A stretch of DNA of 64,000 bases from Dactylorhiza incarnata (GCA_033032865.1 JAWHQI010000148.1:5971501-6035500); one strand, 5' to 3'; counted from the first letter of the stretch, positions 1 to 11,045 are shown. The notes: generated by a model not told the origin, from the sequence alone. Translations and numbers: made by a program.

Positions 1-382
1 TGTCATGTTCCTCCATCCGTTTGCGGGTATGCTCCTCCTAGTGCTCCTGTTATTATGCTACATCGGACTGTTAGTCTATAAGACTAAGCAGATTCCTCTT
101 CCCCTCCACCCGCGACTCCTAGGCACCAAGCGGGGAGGAAAAAGAGAAAGGTAGCAAGGGATGACAAAATCAAGCAGATGGCAGTGGCCCCTTTCTAGCA
201 TAAGTATAGACAAGAACTAGTCTACTTCTAGCAATTCTACTAACAAGTCTATATATAATAGAGCAATTGTCTAGAAAAGTTCTAATAGTGGCAGCATAGT
301 ACATCAAGCAAACCATAACAATTAAAGCAGTAAAAGTAAGTAAAGCAGTGTATCTATATAAGAGAAGCAGCTACGAGAGTAA

Positions 383-482
383 CCCTATTTTATAAGAATG
401 CCCATACAAATTTAAAAGATAGGGGATCTGACACTAAGGTAAACTCATCATATAAAGAGCACATACTAATTTATATGATGAG
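383..482 (-). other. Twin hairpin of the chromovirus LTR, LTR-0 copy
   Basis: There are two adjacent inverted repeats. One pairs 444-456 (CTCATCATATAAA) with 470-482, a perfect 13-bp stem around a 13-base loop. The other pairs 383-395 with 412-424, about 11 of 13 positions. The loops carry the complement of GTATGGGC (or GTATGTGC). The same pair of hairpins occurs in the other three LTR copies with different stem bases that still pair. The function is unknown; a structured RNA in the element transcript or a DNA cruciform are both possible. Confidence 0.75.
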
Positions 483-1767
483 GGTTTTTTAGCAATGATG
501 TTATGTTATGTTGTGCAATGCAATGATGCAACTCACCACTCGACTCTGCACGTACATACATTTTAAGTTCCTTCTATTCGAGTGTGATAACTCTAGTACC
601 CCGTTGAGGCAAACAAGGGCAGTGGATCGGGCATGTCCACTTCTAGGCTTCTATCAACACCTCATGGCCTAAACCTTATGTAAACCACTAAGTACATACA
701 TGGTATCCGCATACTATGTAATAAGTAACCACCTCTTAATCTATATTTCTCTGAGCCTCCAGCTCGTCAGACTGTCCAGTCCCCTAAGAAAACACCAAGC
801 CTACCGCTCGCAGGGCCAACATCCCTGTATCAATTCGTCCCATATTTGAGATGAGGGTTATTTACTAAGTTTCCCTTACTTATCTACTCTTGTCTATCAT
901 TTAGTTGTACTTAGAGATTTAGGGTGAACGTTGGACTTCTCGAGGACTACCTGATGAAGAGCTCGCAACAGTACTAGGAAGTATGATGGGTCGACATCCC
1001 AAACTTCCCATTCTCAAGGTATTTAATCTTAGTGGTGACTACCCGTTCTTATTTACCCACTACCTCTCTTATTGTACTATCTTCATAAGGAGATTTACAC
1101 TTACCCGGACAGGGAAGCAATGATGTTCACTTGAACATCGGTCCTTGCCCCCTTTTTAGTGGAAGACTGACTCTTCACGACATCACTCAATTTCTATCTA
1201 AATGTTCCAGAATTTGAAATTAATCAGGATTTCTATTTGCAGGTGGATCTCCACCCAGGACCTTTAGCTTAGCGTATCAAAATTCCGTCTTAATAATTTT
1301 ACTAGTCGCACCCCAACCTCTACTTCTAGTATGTGCCACTAATGGTTAATCCTTTATTCAAACTATGCATATACAAAAACCAGGAAGTTACTAACTCTAG
1401 GTGTGGTGACCAGAAGGGGGGGGTCTAAATCAAATATTTTAGTTTTACTATTCGCTGGCCAATTTGCCCTTAAGTGAAACCACGTCTTAAAAGTTTGCCC
1501 AATCTAGTTCTAGAAGTTGTATGGATATCAAAATTCGGATTTCTAATTTTCCATATAATAATTTCATGTATGGGCCTATTTAAATAATTCTTATAATTTC
1601 GGGAAATTCTAGATTTGAACTTGATGTACCATTTGTCATAGGCCAATAAATCTAAATAAAATTCCTGAAGTTAGTTATGGTCCAAAACGAAGTTCAGAAG
1701 ATTTTCATAATTTTCTCCCTAATATTATTTCAGAAAATTAATTATATGTCCAAGGGTACAAAATCAA

Positions 1768-2560
1768 ATTTGTGAATGAAGTATGATAATTAATCAATAG
1801 CTAAACCTAACAAAATTTCCAGAGGTCAATAATGAGCTCACAAGTCTAACTACTAAATACCATAATATTCCAGTCTCATTAACTCCACCTATCCATTTAT
1901 CAATGAAAACAATATGGTTCCACTTTGTGAAGGAAGTGTGATAATTATTCAATAATTAAATCTAATAAAATATCCATATGTCAATAATGAGTTCATAAGT
2001 ATAACTACTAATTTCCATAATATTCCAGCATCATTAATTCAACATATCCATTTATCAATGAAAACAATAAAGATCCACTTTGTGAAGGGAGTATGATAAT
2101 TAATCAGTAATTAAATCTTAAAAAAATTCCAGTGGTCTATAATGAGCTCACAAGTCTAATTACTAAATACCATAATATTTCAGCATCATTAACTCAACAT
2201 ATTCATTTATCAATGAAAACAATAAGGTTCTACTTTGTGAAGGAAGTGTGATAATTAGTCAATAATTAAATCTAATAAAATTTCCAGAGGTCAATAATTA
2301 GATCACAAGTCTAACTACTAATTTCCATAATATTCCAACATCATTAATTCAAAATATCCATTTATCAGTGAAAACAATAGAGCTCCACCTTGTGAAGGGA
2401 GTATGATTATTAATCAGTAAATAAATCTAACAAAATTTCAGAGGTCCATAATGAGCTCACAAGTCTAACTAATAAATACCAAAATATTCCAACATAATTA
2501 ATTCAACATATCCATTAATCGATGAAAGAAATAAGGTTTCACTTTGTGAAGGAAGTACCA
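1768..2560. repeat. About five tandem copies of a ~155-bp AT-rich unit
   Basis: A marker (cactttgtgaagg) recurs near 1923, 2077, 2231, 2388 and 2541, giving a period of about 154-157 bases. Units alternate between two variants: one with 'actactaaatacc' and 'gtatgataattaatca', the other with 'actactaatttcc' and 'gtgtgataatt'. This suggests an A-B-A-B-A dimeric arrangement. The other chromovirus LTRs in the window do not show this array at the matching position. Confidence 0.8.
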
Positions 2561-5271
2561 TAAATATTCAACAATTAATTTCATAAAAATTACTAGAGAT
2601 TTCAAGTTGTCTCATAAACCCAAATACCCAATTTCATGCAACCCTAAGTATATTAGCTTTACCTAAAGGTGGGGTGAAATAGATTGGGGAAAATTTAATA
2701 ATCCATAAATAATGGACTATAACAATTATAAAAATTTCATCGAGTGTAATCTCACTCTTCTAAGTGAATCCCAGAGTTTCATAACATTTCAGAAAGTTTT
2801 GACCATAGAATACTCATTTAATCTCATTGTGACAAAATAACATAATTCCTAATTTCCTAGTGAAATCAACCCCAAAGTTCATAATTTTCTCTAAGGTGTT
2901 TCAATTCATAACCCTAGGTGCATGTTTTGAATTTCATAGGAATTGACCAAGGGAAAACCCTTCAATTCACAAAACATTATTGAACAAATACCTTTATGAA
3001 CTTCCCTTAATACCTAGGCCTTGGCATGTGAATTTCCCCCACACGCATGAGTCCAAATGGACTCAAATTTTAATTAGTGTCAATTTATGGTATGCTTATC
3101 ATGCCACCCAAAATTTGTTTTAAGATGAGTTGATTTAACCATGAAGATTTAAGCATGTATAATAGTGTTATATGCACACCAAAATTTCCCTCTTAGCATG
3201 TATGTGAGAATTCCTTCACATGCATGAATCCAATTGGTCTCAAATTTCTACCAAAGGCTTATAGTGACCAACACTACCATCTACCAAAATTTGGTGTCAC
3301 TTGGTGTTGTCTAGCCATGTGTAATACGCATACAGGCATTATCGAATACTTATAAAAATATGGGGGAATGTTTTCCAAAAATATTCATTTTTGGTCAGAG
3401 GGGTAATTGGGATAATATACCTATGTTTAAAATTTTAGACTTATTCTCTAAAGGGTTTGGAAAAAATTCACAAAATACTCCCTAGGTCACATTATTAAAA
3501 TTCCTTGTACTACGTTTCATTTGCATGTGGATAGATCCACATTCATGGGTCCAAATGGCCCAAAATTTTGGCCAGAAGCTTATATTAACCTAATTAATCT
3601 TCCAGAGAAGATTTGGTTGCATTTGAGTTCATATGACCCAATAATCACACCATGCATGATTATTTAAATTATTTCCAAAACTATGTAAAACTATTGTCCA
3701 AAAATTCCAATTTTTTGCCAGGGTGTGTAATTGTTTGATTAAATCTATGGTTTAAATTTCATTCATATTCATGGAGTATTTTCAATCAAATTCACAAAAT
3801 ACACATGCATGCACTTATAATACACCTTAAACAAAAATGGGTGCCCAGGGGGTTGTGGTGCACAAAATCACATGACATTAGCGCACATGTGAAGTAATGA
3901 CCTAGGGCTACATTTTTGATATTAAGCACTTCATCTAATTCAGCCCCTAAGGTACAGAAAAATCAGCTTGAAGTTGTTGTATAGTATATGATAGATTGAA
4001 TAAATAATAATAATAATAATCTTAATAGTGTTGCGGATAACCATTCCCTGAAATCGGACGACTGAGGGATCGTCTACCCTGATCAGCCAACAACCCAGAT
4101 TTATTCTGCTAGGGCCAACTTTGGCCCTAATTTTTGGCCATCTCTGAGAAAACCTCTAAGCCACCACCTCCGACCGAGGTTTGGCAATCCACCGACAGTG
4201 AGAACTCGGTCGGAGGTGGCCAGAGTAGCCCCCCCCCCCACCCCAACGTTTTCATTTTTGGCTTGAACACTTGAGAAACCAAAATCGTACACCACCATTT
4301 TTGTCTCGATTTGGAAAATAGAAGAGAGGGAAGGCTAGCACAGATGGAGGAGAGAAGGATCCTACCGGAATGTTGTTGGTGGCGCGGGTATTCCTCCTGG
4401 TGGCCATTGATGCGTGTCGGCAAGTGCACCGGTCTCTGTCAAGTAATAAATGTGGAGAATGGAATCCCCGGATGTCGGTCTCTTGAGGAATGCAGGTTGG
4501 GTGATCGAATCGCGTAGTGTGACTATTGTTACACAAGAGTTAACAAACACAAAAAAGGGGGCTTTGGTTGGTTTTTTTCTACTCTTAACAACAGTAAAAG
4601 AATTGTGGGTCGAGAACACCGCTTCGCAAGGTGAGATGGATGCGATGGCCGCGATGCCGTGCTTCGAGAGGCGGATGGAGCGTGCTCAAGTGCGAGAAGG
4701 TGAGGGTCGCAAACACCTCTTCACAAACGCCTTTAGCTCTTGCTAACGCGGATCGAACACCTTGTGTGCGTGAGCGAGTGAGTGGAAACGAAGTGATTCA
4801 CAAGCAAGCAATGATGAATTGCAAAGAGACATTCATTTCAAATAAACCAAACATCAAACTATTCAGGTTTACAAGATTCAACCATTACAACGAAGGAAAG
4901 AAGGAAGAAATAACCGATGGGTGAAGACTAGCGGCCGTTCACGGCCGGAATGGTAGGTTGTCGGGCTACCTCCGGACTCGGGTGGACAATGCTTCCGGCG
5001 TAGAGAAACTGTCACGATTTCTCTACGTAGTTCCGTCGTCTTCTTCCTCAGATTTACTCTTCTTCTCGCCGGACTGGAATGGAAAACAGTTGCTTGAGGG
5101 CTTGCGGATGGTGGAGAACGCTCCCGGACAATGGAGAAAAGCTTGGAATGGTTGGAGAAGACTTCCCCTTGCGTAGGAGATGAAGTGGAGGTGTCCAAGA
5201 AGGGTAGTCGGCGGCGTACGGACTGGGAAATCCGCTCCCGACGGCTCGATCCCGACCTAAAAGCGGAACAG

Positions 5272-5284
5272 GCTTATATATAGG
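5272..5284 (-). promoter_or_regulatory. Probable TATA box of Ath-1 left LTR
   Basis: On the minus strand the sequence reads CCTATATATAAGC, a good TATA element, directly downstream of the palindrome cluster. The same sequence is kept in the right LTR at 11001-11014. Confidence 0.65.
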
Positions 5285-5300
5285 CGCTGAAATGAATACT

Positions 5301-5541
5301 GCGCACGACCAGTGGTCGTGCGCACTGGAATTCTGCTATCGTGCGCGCTGCCTGGGCGGAGCCCTGCGAGGAAAGAAAATTATAAAATACATGTTTGCAC
5401 GACCAGTGGCGCACGACCAGTGGTCGTGCGCACTATGGTAAGTGGTCGTGCGATAAGCCAAACAGAACTCATAAAAATGGCGTTAAGTGCGCACGATCAG
5501 TGGCGCACGACCAATGGTCGTGCGCAATAGAACCAGTGATC
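5301..5541. repeat. Cluster of GC-rich palindromes in Ath-1 left LTR
   Basis: Three near-perfect 23-base palindromes (5301-5323, 5409-5431, 5503-5525) have the arm GCGCACGACCA, one central base, then its reverse complement. Partial copies lie between and after them (gcacgaccagtgg at 5399, agtggtcgtgcg at 5441, gcgcacgatcagtgg at 5490, agtgatcgtgcgc at 5535). They lie 15-270 bases upstream of the TATA box on the minus strand, where enhancer or factor-binding sites would be expected. Confidence 0.85.
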
Positions 5542-5809
5542 GTGCGCAGTGTTCCTGTACAGAATTGTACCGGGAACACCTGCACGACACCTGTTCCAGC
5601 ATACAACACCGGTCTAGCCACTGAAAGTGGAACTTAACAGCACATGAAAACTAATAACGAAGTTAAGCACGAAATCACACCAAAACGGGCCAAACGTGCA
5701 CCTAGCATAGAATGATCAATATGAACTATAACAGGGCTAAAGTGCGGTGAAATGACTAAATAAACGGCCCAGATAAGTCCATAAAAGTGTATATGATCAG
5801 GACTCATCA

Positions 5810-6484
5810 GCCATTTATGATTTTTTGTCGAGTTTGCTTGATCTCCTCTGTCTCGGCTCCTCTCCTTCAATCAACTTGGGAATTTTCTTCCTCTCGACAA
5901 TATGAAGCTAATGGAGTTGTCAATTGGCAGTATTAGAGGCTTAAGCATTGAATGTCATTAAGGGGTGATTTCTACTTTGTTGCCACCTCCCTCTCCAGCC
6001 ACTGCCAATGTTCCAAATCATCTAGAATTTACTCCTCAGCCCGAATTAACGCTGAGGGGGAGAGAATTGGTCCAATGGCAGCTCATTGGTCCCATGGATT
6101 GACATTAATGTTGGCCTCTCTTTCCTAATGAAATTTACTCCCCTCTCTATAATATCACATTTTCTACTAGACCCCTTAACTTAAATTAGAGTGGGGGCAT
6201 GGGGTGAGTGTTGGGCTAGGTAGTGACAATAGGATACACTGAGTTGGGTGAACTCACATGTGGAACCCTATAAGATATAGGTCAACATAGGTCAAATTAG
6301 CCCAAATTGAACTAACACTTGTAAATTGACCCCACTACTATGTCCCTAACCCTAAAGGAGACTCAATTGACCAATAGCCCCATCAATTGGACAACCTATT
6401 TGGACAAATTGACAAAAGTCAAATTTAAGTCAATATAACCCAATTCAACCCAATATGGTTCAATTTATACTCATATGGCCAAAT
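5810..6484. repeat. Duplicated flank: LTR-0 piece plus start of the Chr-1 LTR
   Basis: This stretch repeats 11554-12236 with only about seven substitutions and one indel of roughly a dozen bases. 5810-6147 equals the LTR-0 flank right of Ath-1, and 6148-6484 equals the first ~340 bases of the Chr-1 5' LTR. Homology stops abruptly at about 6484. It contains no gene. Confidence 0.85.
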
Positions 6485-7695
6485 TTTCTATTTAGCTTGA
6501 GAGGATTTCTTTTCAATATACTTTTTCCAGATTTTTTCTTCTTTTTTTACAAAATACTTTTCTTCTTTTACTTATCCTCCAGTTGGTACAATTTCAGCGA
6601 AATGGCGTTAATTTCCCCTTCTCATCACAACGATTCCAAACATCACACCAAATGTAGAAAATGAGTGCAGATAACATCAATTTGGTTGCGACAGTGGGAT
6701 AAGCTTCGGGCTTTGGTGGATGAGGAGGAGCTGATCAAAGGAGTGGTAGGCACAAATTTGGCATGCAAAGGTGAGCGAAAAGGACAGGGAATGACAAGGC
6801 TCAAACTAGCCAAAAGGTGGCCTACATCACGTTTAACTCGACGAATCACTCTCGCCCATGCTTCGAGAGTCGCTTGGGGCAAGTTCTGAGCCCACGAGAA
6901 AGGTAAACCTTCCTCCCAACTCGAGCAACACACGACTAGTGCTCGTTCACACACAACACCAGGTTATCGTCAATTTCGTTCACATTCACCATTAGAGTAT
7001 AATAAATCTAAAACTACGCAAAAAAATACTAATCATAAATTAAATGCATAGAGATAATCTAGTTTTACTCGAATTCTATTGTAGCATGCGGATGCGACTA
7101 GAACACTGCTCGAGTCAACATCGCACTCTAAATAGTAATTCCTAAGCTAACATCCTATTTCACATTCCTAACCAAAATAGTTCATTCGGAAACAAAACAA
7201 ATAGATAAGCGCACTCATGTGGGTGAAGTGGTGCGAGAAGCATGAAAATGATAATGATGAAAATAAATAATACACAAACTTCTAATATGCAGTGCAACTC
7301 GTGCAAAGTGGATGACAACATACTCTCCCCCAGACTTAGTCTAAACAATACATCACAGAAATTGGAAGCTAAGGAAGGGAAGAAGTGTTACCCAATGCTC
7401 AGAATTGAGCATACCAGACGATTGGCGTTCAAGATCAAGCGCAGTCCACAGCATCCGCACCAAAGAACACAAGACACCTGCAAGCACAAAACTAAAAACA
7501 GCAAAAAGCAAATATAAAAACTGAACTAAGCATGTTAGAAAAGAAATAAAATCAAGAAATCTGGGTTGTCTCCCAGTAGCGCTTTTATTTAATGTCCTTA
7601 AGCTGGACCAAATACCTGTATTAACATTGTTTATATAGTGCAGGAATTACATAAAAGTAGTTCACAAGCAGTTTCACAAACTCAGATCACACAAA
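6485..7695 (-). other. Ath-1 internal non-coding region
   Basis: This is the 3' part of the Ath-1 internal region, downstream of the protease ORF on the minus strand. No reverse transcriptase or integrase motif is readable on either strand. Near 6527-6580 the minus strand is a long purine-rich run of A and G that could be the polypurine tract area. At about 7561-7600 there is a 'gggttgtctcccagtagcgc' block followed by 'ttaatgtccttaagctggac'. I recognise such a block from many plant gypsy-type elements but cannot assign it a role. Short ORFs here look like chance. Confidence 0.6.
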
Positions 7696-8835
7696 TCAGC
7701 TATAAGCGCTCTTATGGTGCGCGTCTCCCGTAGCGCGTAGGCGGGAGGTGAGGGCTTTAGGGCCAACACTGGTGTCACCCAGTGTTCCCCTAACCTCCGC
7801 CCTCTTGCCACGGAGAGCGGCGGCGCGAGCGTCGTGCAGAAGTTTCTCCTGTTTAAGTTTCGCAACAGTCGGGGACTGCCACCGTTGAAAGTTTTCAGAT
7901 TTTTCCGCCTTGGTGGCGGGTGGCGTCACTTCCGGCATCGCGGTGACTACCGGATCGGCCCAGGAGATGGAGCGCTTAAATTGTTTATTACAGGAATCAA
8001 AACAAGAAGATAATGGGACATTGTCCCGAACTAAATTCAAGTCAACGTTTTTCGAAATGCAGTCTTCTTCCGTCTCGGAACCAAATTCTCTCCGAAAATC
8101 AACTTCTTCTTCCTCACTAGACAGGTGCTCCTCCTTTTCTCCTTCAATTGATTCATTAACTTCTTCATGTCCTGCACAGCTCAAAGCTTCATCAAAAATA
8201 AAAAGAGGGGGAGGAGTGGATGTTTCAGTTGTAGCTTCGGGGCAAGTGGGCTGCGACACCTTATTGGGTAGGAAGACACACCCCGTAACGAAATCAAGGG
8301 TGGCACCGCTCTCTTTCAAGAACGGCACACCCAAGATAGGGATAGAGTGATTTTCCTGAGGGCCCAACACCTGAAAATCAGCAACCACAATCGTCCCCTC
8401 AACTAACACCTCTACATTTTTCACTTCCCCCTCAGATTGTATAACAGTCCCATTAGCAAGCATAAGGGATTTCCTTTCCTCCGTGTTCATCTCAAGTTGT
8501 AGTTTAGCAACATCTTGCAACGCAATGACGTTGCGGGAGGAACCGGAATCGCATAGAGCTTTCGTTTCAATATTGTTGATGGAACAGGAAATCACTAACT
8601 CACTTGGATCAGCCTCTACCACATCACCAAGACTCTTCCCCTGATCTATTGGGTTCTTTTCCGTGTTGCTAAGAAGGGTCCCCTGCGACCGCTCGGTTAG
8701 CACTTGGGCCAATTGGCCCAGCTGCATTTCCAAGTTCCGTATGGATGCGGTTTGGTTCACCATATTCGAGGTAGCCGCTTGCATGAATTTCTCCATCATC
8801 TCCTCCAGATTACTCCTTTTTTGGGCAGGGGGCTT
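7696..8835 (-). CDS. Ath-1 aspartic protease region with acidic C-terminal extension
   Basis: An open frame of about 380 codons follows gag in a different frame. The true coding part begins near 8835; the upstream part of the same frame (to 8979) is a shadow of gag. It starts with a coiled-coil-like stretch (LEEMMEKFMQ... LEMQLGQLAQVL) typical of Athila Gag-Pro. The retroviral-type protease motif follows: LCDSGSS, with the catalytic Asp codon at 8548-8550, then ILGVPFL, the counterpart of the family's 'ILGxPFL' segment. After about 100 residues it runs into a Glu-rich linker and a C-terminal tail I do not recognise, then stops. In autonomous relatives reverse transcriptase follows; here it does not. 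It is probably made as part of a Gag-Pro polyprotein and cuts that polyprotein in the virus-like particle. The enzymatic status is unknown. Confidence 0.75.
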   Translation of the reverse strand, partial: KPPAQKRSNLEEMMEKFMQAATSNMVNQTASIRNLEMQLGQLAQVLTERSQGTLLSNTEKNPIDQGKSLGDVVEADPSELVISCSINNIETKALCDSGSSRNVIALQDVAKLQLEMNTEERKSLMLANGTVIQSEGEVKNVEVLVEGTIVVADFQVLGPQENHSIPILGVPFLKESGATLDFVTGCVFLPNKVSQPTCPEATTETSTPPPLFIFDEALSCAGHEEVNESIEGEKEEHLSSEEEEVDFRREFGSETEEDCISKNVDLNLVRDNVPLSSCFDSCNKQFKRSISWADPVVTAMPEVTPPATKAEKSENFQRWQSPTVAKLKQEKLLHDARAAALRGKRAEVRGTLGDTSVGPKALTSRLRATGDAHHKSAYS

Positions 8836-10024
8836 GGTTATAATCCAGGTGTGGTGGCCTCGGTTGGCTCCCGGAGGCGTAAGCATCGTTTTGATGCTGC
8901 CCCGGTGCCCATCGTTGGCCAGGCGTGTTTGGGTTCCACGAGAAGTTCGGGTGACTTCTCGCTCCCGGATTATAAGCATTATTAAAAGGCGCCCCCTTAG
9001 GCTGATTTCCTACATAATTAACAGATTCATTCAAGGTTAAGTGCGCGAAGTCACCTGCTACGTTGTTCCCTGAACATTCATACGCGTGGTGGCCTCCGCC
9101 TCCACATCCTTCGCAAGTAATGACAGCAGCAGGCGCGGGAGTAGGAGGAAGTGATTCAACCATAAAGAGACCATGGCCGCTTCTTGGAGCATTTCTCCCT
9201 GCAGTCCAGAATGTACTGTGGGAGGCGGTGTCGCGCAAAATCCGAAGGGCCTCCTCTGGAGTGTGGTTTATTAAAGTACCACCTGCCGCAGCATCGATCA
9301 TTGCTCTGTAGTTGGGCTCGATCGCAAAGTAAAATGTTTCGACCACATTCCATGGTTGAAGCTCGTGGTTCGGACAACGACGGAGAAGATCGCTAAGGCG
9401 CTCCCACGCCTCAGCAAGGGTCTCCTGGTCAAGTTGGCGAAAGGTGGCGATCTCCAGCCGCAAGCTCACGATCTTATCCACAGGGTGGAATTTAGCAAGG
9501 AACTTGGATGCGAGGGCATCCCAAGTCGCAGCAGTCCCGGGCGGAATGGAGTGGAGCCACACCTTGGCTTTGTCGCGGAGTGAGAAGGGAAACAGTCTAA
9601 GCTTGACCGTGTCGTCAGTAATCCCTGTGTAGCGGAAGGTTCTGCAAATATCAGAAAACTCCGCCAGATGCAGATGCGGATCTTCGCTGGCCAACCCAGA
9701 GAACTGAGCGTTGTTCCGGATGATGTTCAAGATCGCAGGTTTGATCTTGAACTGATTGTTCATAATATTGGGCCCAAACCCAGGATACACACTCCCAGCA
9801 GTTGGAGTGGTGTAGTCTCTCATCGTGCGGGGTCGATGCCTAACCACCTCCTGCTCATCTCCAGGCTGGTGTTGCCCCTCGTTGGGCACTCTCGCATCAA
9901 CATCATTTGGGTCTACCTGATCACCCATTGCCGCTTGTACGGCAGCAGCGCGTCTTCGCGCGCGAGTGGTCCGTTCGACTTCCGGATCAAAGGGTACGAG
10001 TTCCCCTGCGGCTTGTCTATGCAT
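8810..10024 (-). CDS. Ath-1 Gag (Athila-type capsid/nucleocapsid)
   Basis: An open frame of 404 codons starts 93 bases downstream of the primer site. The capsid-like core includes EDPHLHLAEFSDICRTF (about residues 114-130) and LRLFPFSLRDKAKVWLHS (142-159), a signature of Athila Gag. A CCHC zinc knuckle (CX2CX4HX4C) has Cys 304, Cys 307, His 312 and Cys 317. It is followed by the YNPGARSHPNFSWNPN segment common in this lineage. Gag would assemble cytoplasmic particles and bind the element RNA. The frame ends at a stop near 8810, while the protease region continues in another frame from about 8835. The switch lies at a run of A residues (minus strand, about 8815-8822). It is either a one-base indel or a programmed frameshift; I favour an indel because relatives usually read through. 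Confidence 0.85.
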   Translation of the reverse strand: MHRQAAGELVPFDPEVERTTRARRRAAAVQAAMGDQVDPNDVDARVPNEGQHQPGDEQEVVRHRPRTMRDYTTPTAGSVYPGFGPNIMNNQFKIKPAILNIIRNNAQFSGLASEDPHLHLAEFSDICRTFRYTGITDDTVKLRLFPFSLRDKAKVWLHSIPPGTAATWDALASKFLAKFHPVDKIVSLRLEIATFRQLDQETLAEAWERLSDLLRRCPNHELQPWNVVETFYFAIEPNYRAMIDAAAGGTLINHTPEEALRILRDTASHSTFWTAGRNAPRSGHGLFMVESLPPTPAPAAVITCEGCGGGGHHAYECSGNNVAGDFAHLTLNESVNYVGNQPKGAPFNNAYNPGARSHPNFSWNPNTPGQRWAPGQHQNDAYASGSQPRPPHLDYNQAPCPKKE

Positions 10025-10116
10025 GCACGATCACAAACAAAAAGAAAAACAAAGAAAGTCAAAAACAACTGCTCGTATAACGAGAGTCACAACACAAGAT
10101 GATACACGCCTGCATT

Positions 10117-10133
10117 CCCCGACAACGGCGCCA
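10117..10133 (-). other. Ath-1 primer-binding site (tRNA-Asp)
   Basis: On the minus strand this reads TGGCGCCGTTGTCGGGG, six bases inside the right LTR. It is complementary to the 3' end of plant tRNA-Asp with one mismatch, the primer used by Athila elements. Confidence 0.85.
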
Positions 10134-11000
10134 AAAACTTGATGCGTGTCGGCAAGTGCACCGGTCGCTGTCAAGTAATAAATGTGGAGAATGGAATCCC
10201 CGGATGTGGGTCTCTTGAGGAATGCAGGTTGGGTGATCGAATCGCGTAGTGTGACTATTGTTACACAAGCGTTAACAAACACAAAAAGGGGGCTTTGGTT
10301 GGTTTTTTCTACTCTTAACAACAGTAAAAGAATTGTGGGTCGAGAACACCGCTTCGCAAGGTGAGATGGATGCGACGGCCGCGATGCCGTGCTTCGAGAG
10401 GCGGATGGAGCGTGCTCAAGTGCGAGAAGGTGAGGGTCGCAAACACCTCTTCACAAACGCCGTTAGCTCTTGCTAACGCGGATCGAACACCTTGTGTGCG
10501 TGAGCGAGTGAGTGGAAACGAAGTGATTCACAAGCAAGCAATGATGAATTGCAAAGAGACATTCATTTCAAATAAACCAAACATCAAACTATTCAGGTTT
10601 ACAAGATTCAACAATTACAACGAAGGAAAGAAGGAAGAAATAACCGATGGGTGAAGACTAGCGGCCGTTCACGGCCGGAATGGTAGGTTGTCGGGCTACC
10701 TCTGGACTCGGGCGGATAATGCTTCCGGCGTAGAGAAACTGTCACGATTTCTCTACGTAGTTCCGTCGTCTTCTTCCTCAGATTTACTCTTCTTCTCGCC
10801 GGACTGGAATGGAAAACAGTTCCATGAGGGCTTGCGGATGGTGGAGAACGCTCCCGGACAATGGAGAAAAGCTTGGAATGGTTGGAGAAGACTTCCCCTT
10901 GCATAGGAGATGAAGTGGAGGTGTCCAATAAGGGTAGTCGGCGGCGTACGGACTGGGAAATCCGCTCCCGGCGGCTCGATCCCGACCTAAAAGCGGAACA

Positions 11001-11014
11001 GGCTTATATATAGG
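11001..11014 (-). promoter_or_regulatory. Probable TATA box of Ath-1 right LTR
   Basis: The minus strand reads TATATATAAGCC. As the 5' LTR, this copy would drive transcription toward gag at 10024. Confidence 0.65.
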
Positions 11015-11045
11015 CGCTGAAATGAATACTGCGCACAGTCATTGA

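Larger units (their letters stand above)
1..4407 (-). repeat. LTR-0: partial chromovirus-type LTR, minus strand, cut by window edge
   Basis: This gene-free stretch aligns by eye, in the same order, with the minus-oriented solo LTR at 13385-18400. Shared landmarks are the block around 60-120 (compare 13846-13910), the twin hairpin at 383-482 (compare 14118-14213), the 900-1030 block (compare 14820-14930) and the GC-richer block at 4150-4407 (compare 16990-17190). Position 1 falls roughly 400 bases inside the LTR, so its U5 end lies outside the window. The sequence is interrupted at 4407 by Ath-1 and resumes at 11554. It is the oldest layer here, because the other elements sit inside or beside it. 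No ORF in it looks like a gene. A related but distinct family is possible, since the middle part differs from the other copies. Confidence 0.75.
4408..5809 (-). repeat. Ath-1 left LTR (3' LTR position)
   Basis: It runs from TGATGCGTGTCGG to ...GGACTCATCA and matches 10140-11553 almost base for base. Read on the minus strand, U3 is at the right end, with palindromes at 5301-5541, a TATA box near 5278 and the transcribed part leftward. It is bounded by GCCAT on both sides, as a solo LTR would be. Confidence 0.9.

Noticed and set aside
7910..8350. 146-codon plus-strand ORF
   Set aside because: It lies exactly antisense to the Ath-1 protease frame and has no motif; a shadow ORF.
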